From positions 1 to 14,554 of the forward strand of contig CATXJW010000044.1 of assembly GCA_958370325.1 (NCBI GenBank): a DNA stretch of 14,554 bases, written 5' to 3'. The position numbers and the translations under genes are program-made. The DNA comes from an uncultured Collinsella sp. (GTDB lineage Bacteria > Actinomycetota > Coriobacteriia > Coriobacteriales > Coriobacteriaceae). Below are positions 1 to 5,741 of this stretch, piece after piece. The first letter of the stretch is position 1; each line of letters begins with the position of its first letter. The notes beneath the pieces were generated by a model. The model saw only the letters and a program-made list of their open reading frames with translations. It had not been told where the DNA came from and ran no database searches.

Positions 1-137
1 GCGCCTCCACCCAGGCGAACCCGCTCAAGCAGGCTCGCCAGGTGCAGGACGTTCTTTTGCATCACACGATGTCGAGCCCCCGTGGGCTCGTAACGCTGCT
101 CGACCGCAAGCCAGCTAGGCAGCTCGGCTATTGCCAT
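1..137 (-). CDS. cbiQ: CbiQ-like energy-coupling factor transmembrane protein, N-terminal fragment
   Basis: An open frame starts with ATG at 137 and runs off the left edge, giving 45 residues that begin MAIAELPSWLAVEQRYEP. An AAGGA motif lies 11 nt upstream of this ATG, inside the cbiM coding region, and the first 23 bp overlap the 3' end of cbiM. Overlapping starts of this kind suggest translational coupling. CbiQ is the membrane scaffold of ECF-type cobalt importers; it joins the substrate-binding CbiM to the CbiO ATPases. The assignment rests on position directly after cbiM and on the style of the N-terminus, because the conserved CbiQ core lies outside the window. An internal ATG (residue 26) is a less likely start. 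The ATPase gene cbiO would be expected further left, but that is inference. Confidence 0.7.
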   Translation of the reverse strand, partial: MAIAELPSWLAVEQRYEPTGARHRVMQKNVLHLASLLERVRLGGG

Positions 138-1200
138 GAGCACCGCTTTCCTTAACCGTCAGCGAGATCAGACGGAATGCGATGGTGAGCACTGCCACGC
201 CAATCACGCCCGAAAGAATATACATGGCAGCCTGACCGGCAAAGCCAAGGCCCTGCTCCTCGGAATAGGCCTGCAGGTAATCACCCGTAGGTAGAGCGTC
301 GGCAAAGGTCGGGGTATCGAGGCCGACCGAAGCCTGCAGGCTGTCATCGCCAGCCTCCTGAACGGCGGTCGCGGCGCCCTCGGCGTCCCACTCACCCCAG
401 GCGTCACCCGTGGCCAGAAGGCCCAGCGGCGTGGCCACCACGAGCACGGCGACCAGGATGAGCGTGGGGACCAGCGAGGTCTTCTTGGCGGCAGCGCCCT
501 CGGCAGCAAGCTGGCCATCGACGGCCTCGGGCCCGACGATAATGCTCGGCGCCGTCTTCTTAATGAAACCGTAGATGGCGGCCGTCGCCACGCCCTCGAC
601 CACGCCAGCAACCAACATATGCGGGACCAACATGGCCGGAATAGCCACGGACAGCGGGAAGGGGCAGTACAGCGGAGCGCCCGAAGCGTTGGTGAAGAGC
701 ATCGGCTGAATGCCAAACTCGATCGCCGCGCACAGGGCCGCCAGACACAGGCCGACCCAACCGCTCACGATGGCAGAAACCGAGGTGCCCCAGCTCTTGT
801 CGTTCAGACGGCTGTTGAGCGCACGGAACACGATAGCAGCGGTAAACGGCAGCACAAAGGCCATGTTAAAGCAGTTGGCGCCAAACGACAGAACGCCGCC
901 GTCGCCAAACAGCAGCGCCTGCAGCGCCAGCGCAACCGAGACTGCAATGGCCGCGGCCTCGGGGCCCAGCAGCAGCGCAATGAGCGCGCCGCCAACGGCG
1001 TGACCAGTGGTGCCGCCGGGCAGCGGCACGTTAAACATCATGAGCAAAAAGGAGAACGCGGCGCAAATGCCCAGGAACGCCATATGCTCGCGATCGAGCG
1101 TGGCGCGCACCTTTTTGATGCAGTGAACCCATACGGGCACCATCGCCACCGCCATAACGGCATCGGTCTGCGGGGACAGATAATTATCGGGAATATGCAT
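115..1200 (-). CDS. cbiM: CbiM cobalt importer substrate-specific component with fused C-terminal PDGLE/CbiN-like domain
   Basis: This 361-residue membrane protein is the metal-selecting subunit of an ECF-type cobalt (or nickel) ABC importer. I place the start at the ATG at 1200, so the protein begins MHIPDNYLSP; a TTG four codons upstream (1212) is also open. In this family the N-terminus and His2 form part of the metal site, which requires the MHIP start. The second conserved histidine is in the motif PLPGGTTGHAVGG, at residue 67, as in characterised CbiM/NikM proteins. Residues 1-215 form the CbiM core of several membrane segments. Residues about 240-350 hold a segment ending PLGLLATGDAWGEW, an extracytoplasmic loop and a last membrane helix, which resemble a PDGLE/CbiN-type domain. 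An AGAGGG motif just upstream can act as ribosome binding site. The gene overlaps the putative cbiQ start and is preceded by a structured leader with an intrinsic terminator. Confidence 0.92.
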   Translation of the reverse strand: MHIPDNYLSPQTDAVMAVAMVPVWVHCIKKVRATLDREHMAFLGICAAFSFLLMMFNVPLPGGTTGHAVGGALIALLLGPEAAAIAVSVALALQALLFGDGGVLSFGANCFNMAFVLPFTAAIVFRALNSRLNDKSWGTSVSAIVSGWVGLCLAALCAAIEFGIQPMLFTNASGAPLYCPFPLSVAIPAMLVPHMLVAGVVEGVATAAIYGFIKKTAPSIIVGPEAVDGQLAAEGAAAKKTSLVPTLILVAVLVVATPLGLLATGDAWGEWDAEGAATAVQEAGDDSLQASVGLDTPTFADALPTGDYLQAYSEEQGLGFAGQAAMYILSGVIGVAVLTIAFRLISLTVKESGAHGNSRAA

Positions 1201-1224
1201 GAGCCCTCTCAATCAGAACGTTTC

Positions 1225-1252
1225 GTGTTACGTTTCCAGCAATCCGTAACAC
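1225..1252. promoter_or_regulatory. 8+8 bp inverted repeat between attenuator and cbiM start
   Basis: GTGTTACG at 1225-1232 is the exact reverse complement of CGTAACAC at 1245-1252, separated by 12 bases. It lies between the terminator upstream of cbiM and the cbiM ribosome binding site. It could be an operator for a dimeric repressor or an mRNA hairpin. It does not match the GTATGA/TCATAC half-sites known for NikR. No function is assigned. Confidence 0.4.
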
Positions 1253-1266
1253 CGACTCTGCATACT

Positions 1267-1304
1267 AACAAAAAGGCGCACCGCCCACAACGCAGCACGC
1301 CCTT
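1267..1304 (-). terminator. Intrinsic terminator in the cbiM leader, probable attenuator
   Basis: On the minus strand AAGGGCGTGCTGC (1304-1292) pairs with GCGGTGCGCCTT (1284-1273), with one bulged G and a few G-U pairs, and is followed by TTTTTGTT. It lies about 65 nt upstream of cbiM in the same direction. The 3' arm shares an exact 11-nt word with a stem of the leader further upstream (1334-1344 and 1277-1287 on the plus strand). The terminator's 5' arm could therefore pair with either copy, the usual arrangement for an attenuator. It might instead simply end pheST transcription. Confidence 0.65.
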
Positions 1305-1319
1305 GCAATACGTACGTTA

Positions 1320-1415
1320 TTAACCCAGGTCCACGCACCGCCCAATAAAGGGCCCATGCACTCCCAGCTTTCCGGTCACCCGGAAGAAGGTGCGGTCCGC
1401 TCGCAACAAGGTTAA
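1320..1415 (-). ncRNA. Structured leader RNA upstream of cbiM, candidate riboswitch, family not recognised
   Basis: Read on the minus strand, this stretch folds into nested helices. P1 pairs 1410-1415 with 1320-1325 (TTAACC/GGTTAA). P2 pairs 1389-1394 with 1334-1339 (CGCACC/GGTGCG). P3 is a 6-bp hairpin at 1370-1385 closed by a GUGA tetraloop of the GNRA type. P4 (1340-1353) is a 4-bp hairpin that abuts P2 directly. A 16-nt purine-rich joint, AGCTGGGAGTGCATGG, links P3 and P4. An intrinsic terminator follows about 15 nt downstream of P1, and then comes cbiM. The layout is that of a metabolite- or metal-sensing attenuator. I do not see the B12 box of cobalamin riboswitches, nor the conserved blocks of the NiCo riboswitch as I remember them. 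A reading frame (minus, 1320-1523) crosses it, but RNA structure explains the sequence better. Confidence 0.45.
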
Positions 1416-1419
1416 CGCA

Positions 1420-1514
1420 GGAACCCGCCCCCGAGAGGGGTTTTCTAAGGCAACATCCCGCAGCCGCGAAGCGGCGAGGAAGTTGCCGTGAAAACCCCGC
1501 AGGGGGCGGGTTCC
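1420..1514. repeat. 95-nt near-perfect palindromic element downstream of pheT
   Basis: Four nested arms pair: 1420-1432 with 1502-1514 (13 bp, GGAACCCGCCCCC and its complement), 1437-1444 with 1491-1498 (GGGGTTTT/AAAACCCC), 1449-1454 with 1482-1487 (GGCAAC/GTTGCC), and a tip hairpin 1463-1467 with 1471-1475 around GAA. Small internal loops separate the arms. Each end also holds a short hairpin followed by TTTT (CCCC-GAGA-GGGG-TTTT on plus; CCCGC-N5-GCGGG-TTTT on minus), so it may terminate transcription from both sides. It begins 13 bp past the pheT stop codon. It could be a REP/BIME-like or MITE-like intergenic repeat, a bidirectional terminator or a structured RNA; one copy does not decide between these. 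Confidence 0.6.
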
Positions 1515-1526
1515 GAACGGCAAAGA

Positions 1527-3980
1527 TTACGAGCGAACCTCGCCGCTTACGCCCTTGCATACCTTGGTGACGATCTTCTGGTGCGCCTTCTCGACCTCTT
1601 CGCTGGTAAGCGTGTGGTCGTCCGAGCGATACGTGAGCGCGAAGGCCATGGACTTCTTGCCCTTGCCGATGCGGACCGGATCGCGGTAGACATCGAACAG
1701 GCGCACGCCCTCGAGCAGCTTGCCGCCGGCACTCGTAATACGACGCTCAAGATCCTCGCAGGTCACAGTGTTGTCGACCACGATAGCAAGGTCGTGCTCA
1801 ACGGCCGGGTACTGCGAGAACTCACGGTAGTTCTCCTGATTGCGGGCGCCCTTGATCAGCTTGTCCAGATCGAGCTCAAAGGCAACGACGACCTCATCGA
1901 TGCCCATAGCCTCGCGCGCCTCGGGGTGAATCTCGCCGACCCAGCCCAGCACGGTGCCGCCGGACAGAACCTCAGCCGCACGGCCCGGCTGCAAAAAGGC
2001 ATAGCCCTCGCCCTCGACGGGACGGAAGCGGACCTTCTCGATGCGCAGCTGGGCGAGCAGCTCCTCGACAATGCCCTTGCCAAAGAAGAAACGCAGCTTG
2101 CGGTACTTCATGTTCCAAGACTGCTCGCTCCACTGACCCGAGAGCACACCCGCCACGGACTTGGTCTCCTTGGGCAGGCTGGCGTTCTCGCGACCGTGGA
2201 ACAAGCTGCCGACCTCGTACAGATGCACGTTAGGCGTGCCGTGGGCCTCGTTGTAGGCCACAGACTGCAGCAGACCCGGCAGCAGCGAGCGGCGCATCTC
2301 GGTCTGCTCGGCCACCAGCGGGTTCATGAGCACCACGGGGCAACCGCGGCCCTCGGTGGACATGCCGATCTTCTCTAGGTCGCCCGGGGCGGCAAAGCCA
2401 AAGGTCGTGGTCTCGTTGAGGCCGCAGGCGCGCAGGATCTCGCCGACCTTGCGGGTGAGCTTCTGCTCGCGGGTCAGGCCGCCGATGTGGTTCTTGGCAG
2501 CCGGGATGGTCGCCGTCACACGGCCCATGCCCCACAGGCGCAGGACCTCCTCGATCAGGTCGATCTCACGTGGCAGGTCGGGACGGAAGCTCGGCGGGGT
2601 GACCATAAAGTCCTCGCCGTCGCGCTCGACGGTGCAGCCCAGACGGGCGAGCGAACGCTCGATAAAGTCGGGCTCGATGTCGGCGCCGCAGATGGCGTGC
2701 ACGCGGGCCAGGCGCAGCTTAATGCTGTCGATGGTCTTGGGCGCGGGGAACACGTCGACATAGCCGGGAGCGACCTCGCCGCCGGCGATCTCCTCGATGA
2801 GCGCGCACGTGACGTTGGCGACATCCACGCAGCCGGTCTCATCGACCTGGCGCTCAAAGCGGATGGAGGCGTCGGAGATCAGCGACAGGTCGCGGCTGGT
2901 GTGCGAGGTGCGACCGGCGTTGAAGCAGGCGCTCTCGACCATCACGTCGACGGTATCGTCCTCGATCTCGGAATCCATGCCGCCCATAACGCCGGCCAAC
3001 GCCACGGGGCGCTCGCCGTCAGTGATAAGGCCCATGCCGGCGTCGAGCACGCGCTCCTCGCCGTCGAGCGTCGTGAACTTCTCATCCTGCTGGGCAGCAC
3101 GAACCACCACGCGACGGTGGCCATCGCGCTCGGCAAAGGTGTCGAGGTCAAAGGCGTGCAGTGGCTGGCCGGTGAGCATCATCACGTAGTTGGTGATGTC
3201 GACGATGTTGTTGTGCGGGCGCACGCCCAGGGCGTTGAGGCGCTTGACCATCCAGTCGGGCGACGGGCCGACCTTCACGTTGCGCACGATGCGGGCGACA
3301 TAGCGGTCGCACAGGCCCTCGTCGGCAATCTCGACCGAAAGCTCGTCGTCGGTCGCGCGGCCGGTCTCGATCTTGATGGCGGGCAGCTCAACGTGGAAAT
3401 CGCGGTCGAAGATGGCGCCGGTCTCGCGGGCCATGCCGATCATGGACAGGCAGTCGGGACGGTTGGGCGTGATCTCGCAGTCGAGCACGGTGTCGCTCGA
3501 GCCCACGTACTCGGCAAACGGCATGCCGCAGGGCGTATCCTCGGGCAGGATCATGATGCCGGAGTGGTCGCCACCCAGGCCGAGCTCGCGCGCAGAGCAG
3601 TTCATGCCCATGGACACGACGCCGCGAAGCTTGCTCTTCTTGATCTTGACGTCGCCAGGCAGAACTGCGCCGATCATGGCCGTGACGATGTGGTCGCCGG
3701 CCTCGAAGTTCTGCGCGCCGCAGACGATCTGCAGCGGGGCGGGGTTGCCATCGGCGTCGAGGTTCTTGTCGCCCACGTCGACCGAGCACACATACATATG
3801 GTCGCTATCGGGGTGCGGGGTCTTGGTGAGCACCTTGGCAGTCACCACGTGGTCGAAGGACTCGCCCACGGTGTCGATCGCCTCGACCTCGGTGCCGGTA
3901 CGGATATATTCGTCCGAAAGGGTCTTGGGATCCTCCGGAATATCGATCATGGTCTTGAGCCAGTCGTAAGAAACGCGCAT
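1527..3980 (-). CDS. pheT: Phenylalanine--tRNA ligase beta subunit
   Basis: This 817-residue protein is the beta chain of the alpha2-beta2 phenylalanyl-tRNA synthetase, which attaches Phe to tRNA-Phe in the cytoplasm. Its length fits the full bacterial form. Residues about 40-155 form the tRNA-binding OB domain, with HPDSDHMYVCSVDVG and KLRGVVSMGMNCSARELGL. The B3/B4 editing region follows at about 215-395, where wrongly charged Tyr-tRNA is hydrolysed in this family. Then come the B5 domain (to about 475) and the catalytic-like core containing REIDLIEEVLRLWGM. The last 100 residues (718-817) form the FDX-ACB anticodon-binding domain, with SQYPAVEHDLAIVVD and YRSDDHTLTSEEV. The ATG at 3980 is preceded by AAAGGAG nine bases upstream. 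It lies downstream of pheS across an unusually long, structured 180-bp gap, and the T-box ahead of pheS should regulate both genes. Confidence 0.98.
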   Translation of the reverse strand: MRVSYDWLKTMIDIPEDPKTLSDEYIRTGTEVEAIDTVGESFDHVVTAKVLTKTPHPDSDHMYVCSVDVGDKNLDADGNPAPLQIVCGAQNFEAGDHIVTAMIGAVLPGDVKIKKSKLRGVVSMGMNCSARELGLGGDHSGIMILPEDTPCGMPFAEYVGSSDTVLDCEITPNRPDCLSMIGMARETGAIFDRDFHVELPAIKIETGRATDDELSVEIADEGLCDRYVARIVRNVKVGPSPDWMVKRLNALGVRPHNNIVDITNYVMMLTGQPLHAFDLDTFAERDGHRRVVVRAAQQDEKFTTLDGEERVLDAGMGLITDGERPVALAGVMGGMDSEIEDDTVDVMVESACFNAGRTSHTSRDLSLISDASIRFERQVDETGCVDVANVTCALIEEIAGGEVAPGYVDVFPAPKTIDSIKLRLARVHAICGADIEPDFIERSLARLGCTVERDGEDFMVTPPSFRPDLPREIDLIEEVLRLWGMGRVTATIPAAKNHIGGLTREQKLTRKVGEILRACGLNETTTFGFAAPGDLEKIGMSTEGRGCPVVLMNPLVAEQTEMRRSLLPGLLQSVAYNEAHGTPNVHLYEVGSLFHGRENASLPKETKSVAGVLSGQWSEQSWNMKYRKLRFFFGKGIVEELLAQLRIEKVRFRPVEGEGYAFLQPGRAAEVLSGGTVLGWVGEIHPEAREAMGIDEVVVAFELDLDKLIKGARNQENYREFSQYPAVEHDLAIVVDNTVTCEDLERRITSAGGKLLEGVRLFDVYRDPVRIGKGKKSMAFALTYRSDDHTLTSEEVEKAHQKIVTKVCKGVSGEVRS

Positions 3981-4048
3981 CTAACTGGTCTCCTTTCATC
4001 TGTAACGCCTGCAATAAACAGACGGAAAACTCCAGCTACGGAGACGGG

Positions 4049-4141
4049 TTTCCGAGATGCCGCAGATTGCCTTGAAAGAGGAGGGCCGCGTACTTAGGTA
4101 CGCAACCGACGATTGAAAGGCAAGGTGCGGTGGCTCGGGAA
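4049..4141. repeat. Long hairpin element in the pheS-pheT gap
   Basis: Nested arms pair 4049-4056 with 4134-4141 (TTTCCGAG/CTCGGGAA, one G-U), 4060-4064 with 4126-4130 (CCGCA/TGCGG) and 4067-4073 with 4117-4123 (TTGCCTT/AAGGCAA). An internal hairpin, GCGTAC-TTAG-GTACGC, lies at 4088-4103. It occupies half of the gap between the two synthetase genes. Length and arm organisation resemble the palindrome downstream of pheT, although the sequences differ. No T-run follows on the minus strand, so it is not a plain terminator. It may be an intergenic repeat or an mRNA processing or stability site. Confidence 0.5.
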
Positions 4142-4160
4142 GCCGCCGGGACAGGTCAAC

Positions 4161-5237
4161 TTAAAATTGGTTCAGGAAACGCATATCACCTGTCATGAGC
4201 GTTCTGAGGTCGGGCAGGTCGTAGCGCAGGGCCGCGACGCGCTCGGCGCCAATACCAAAGGCGAAGCCGGTGTACTTCTCGGGATCAATGCCGCAGTTGA
4301 TGAGCACGTTGGGATCGACCATGCCGCAGCCCAGGATCTCGATCCAGCCGCTGTGCTTGCAGAAGTTGCAGCCCTTGCCGCCGCACACGTGGCAGCTCAC
4401 GTCCACTTCGCAGCTGGGCTCGGTGAAGGGGAAGAAGTGCGGGCGGTAGCGCGTCTTGCGGTCCTCGCCAAACATGCACTTAACAAAGTAGTCGAGCGTG
4501 CCCTTAAGGTCGCCAAAGGTGATGCCCTCGTCGACGACCAGGCCCTCGATCTGGTTGAACTGCGGCAGGTGGCAGGCGTCGGCCGTGTCGGGGCGGTAGA
4601 CGGTGCCCGGGCAGATCATGTAGATGGGCGGCTTTTGCGACTCCATGGTGTGGATCTGCACGCCCGAGGTCTGGGTGCGCAGCAGCACGTCGGACTCGCC
4701 GTGGGCGTGGGCCTCGGGGTGCGCGACGCTACCGGGGTTGTTGTCAACCACGTAGAACGTGTCGCGGGCCGAACGGCTCGGGTGATCCATGGGGGCGTTG
4801 AGCGCGGTGAAGTTGTAGTAGGAGGTGTCGACCATGGGGCCGGACTCGACGGTATAGCCGATGCCGCAGAAGATGTCCTCGGCCTCCTCGATGATCTGCT
4901 TGATCAGGTGCTGGTGACCGATCTGCGGACGGACGCCCGGCAGCGTGATGTCGACGGCGTCGTGCTCCAGTGCGCGCTTGAGGGCGGCGGCCTTCATCTC
5001 GGTGTTGCGCTCGTCGAGCATGCCCTCGATCAGCTGGCGCATCTCGTTGGCGCGTTTGCCCATAACGGGGCGATCCTCGGGGGCGAGCTTGCCCATCATG
5101 CGCATCAGGCCGGTGATGCGGCCCTTGCGGCCGAGCAGCTCAACGCGCGCAGCCTCGAGCTTGGCGGCGTCGTCGGCGCCTGCGACGAGCTCCTTGGCCT
5201 CTTCCTCGAGTTTGACCAGATCATCAATCAGACTCAT
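4161..5237 (-). CDS. pheS: Phenylalanine--tRNA ligase alpha subunit
   Basis: This 358-residue protein is the catalytic alpha chain of phenylalanyl-tRNA synthetase. The start is the ATG at 5237 (MSLIDDLVKLEEEAKELV), with AAAGGGAAG just upstream. The open frame extends a further 37 codons, but only into the T-box leader. The N-terminal part, up to about residue 85, is a charged helical coiled coil used for tRNA binding. The class II catalytic domain follows: motif 1 surrounds the DHPSRSARDTFYV segment, motif 2 contains the TVYRPDTADACHLPQFNQIEG block, and motif 3 is GFAFGIGAER at residues 324-333. A cysteine-rich insert (CHVCGGKGCNFC) precedes GWIEILGCGMV, as in many bacterial PheS proteins. 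pheT follows on the same strand. Control by charged/uncharged tRNA-Phe is expected from the upstream T-box. Confidence 0.98.
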   Translation of the reverse strand: MSLIDDLVKLEEEAKELVAGADDAAKLEAARVELLGRKGRITGLMRMMGKLAPEDRPVMGKRANEMRQLIEGMLDERNTEMKAAALKRALEHDAVDITLPGVRPQIGHQHLIKQIIEEAEDIFCGIGYTVESGPMVDTSYYNFTALNAPMDHPSRSARDTFYVVDNNPGSVAHPEAHAHGESDVLLRTQTSGVQIHTMESQKPPIYMICPGTVYRPDTADACHLPQFNQIEGLVVDEGITFGDLKGTLDYFVKCMFGEDRKTRYRPHFFPFTEPSCEVDVSCHVCGGKGCNFCKHSGWIEILGCGMVDPNVLINCGIDPEKYTGFAFGIGAERVAALRYDLPDLRTLMTGDMRFLNQF

Positions 5238-5320
5238 GTCTTCCCTTTCGTCTCTCGCGCATTCGCTTGCCGGGGCGACCGATGCCACTTGGCGCTGCGA
5301 AAACGCGGCCCGGTTCGGTA

Positions 5321-5363
5321 ACAAAAAACCGTCCTCGGGCATGTGCATTGCCCAAGGACGGTT
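5321..5363 (-). terminator. T-box attenuator terminator
   Basis: A 15-bp stem pairs 5349-5363 with 5327-5341 on the minus strand (AACCGTCCTTGGGCA and TGCCCGAGGACGGTT), with one G-U pair and a 7-nt loop, followed by TTTTTTGT. It sits directly downstream of the T-box sequence and about 85 nt before the pheS start. Its 5' arm lies next to the antiterminator region, as expected for a transcriptional T-box. Confidence 0.93.
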
Positions 5364-5607
5364 GAATTCCGCGGTACCACCTTGTTTGACCCGGCGGATG
5401 TCTGGCCCGCCGCGCCCACTCTGCGCCCCTTATCGCGAGGCTCACGGCTTCCCTACTGGGGCTTCGCCGCCGCTGGCCGCGCGCCCGTTGAGGTTGCTGC
5501 TCGGGAGTGAACGCTTGGCCCTTGCCGCCGCAGGAAGGCTTGCAGCCCATGACCTTCCCTCTCTTGCCGGCGACGCGGCGGGCAAAACCCTCTCCGTCAA
5601 CGCATTG
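5321..5607 (-). promoter_or_regulatory. T-box leader (tRNA-Phe sensing) controlling pheST
   Basis: The minus strand carries the T-box hallmark AAGGTGGTACCGCGG (5383-5369), followed by a strong terminator. Further upstream GCGTTCACTCCCGAGCAG fits the usual specifier-loop pattern, with TTC at 5511-5509 followed by A; UUC is a Phe codon and matches the downstream synthetase genes. Stem I appears to begin within about 5600-5520, with the AGAGAGGGAAGG segment on its 5' side. In T-box regulation uncharged tRNA pairs with the specifier and with the TGGN bulge of the T-box, which favours the antiterminator and lets pheST be read. The 5' boundary is estimated from a putative -10 element. Confidence 0.93.
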
Positions 5608-5613
5608 GGCTAT

Positions 5614-5622
5614 AGGATAACA
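5614..5622 (-). promoter_or_regulatory. Possible extended -10 of the pheST T-box transcript
   Basis: TGTTATCCT on the minus strand fits an extended -10 element (TGn followed by TATCCT). It lies just upstream of the estimated start of the T-box leader. No convincing -35 hexamer lies 16-18 bases further upstream, so this remains tentative. Confidence 0.3.
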
Positions 5623-5741
5623 CATTCTGCGAGCATATCGCCGCGTTCCGTTTTGTTCGCGCTGGGTACAAGGCAGGTAGCTGTGCAAACTGGCCGTGCG
5701 CCCATCCGTGGCGCTCGGCTCGCGAGATCAAGGATATAGGT

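Noticed and set aside
1305..1420. Cobalamin riboswitch upstream of cbiM
   Set aside because: The position suits one, but the B12 box and the other conserved blocks were not found on the minus strand.
1228..1560. Two minus-strand frames (1228-1560 and 1320-1523) crossing the pheT-cbiM gap
   Set aside because: They cover a 95-nt palindrome and a folded leader, overlap the pheT end and have no good ribosome binding site. A short leader peptide cannot be excluded, but RNA structure explains the sequence better.
2487..4097. Long 536-codon plus-strand frame opposite pheT
   Set aside because: It is antisense to a clear pheT gene with all domains intact, and its product is a low-complexity Asp/Val/His-rich sequence typical of mirrored GC-rich codons.
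4113..5321. 402-codon plus-strand frame opposite pheS
   Set aside because: It is antisense to pheS, which has all class II motifs; the frame's product is repetitive and family-less.
5224..5688. 154-codon minus-strand frame over the T-box
   Set aside because: It includes the T-box core and terminator (the core translates as a TRWYRG-like string), so it is a shadow of the leader RNA.
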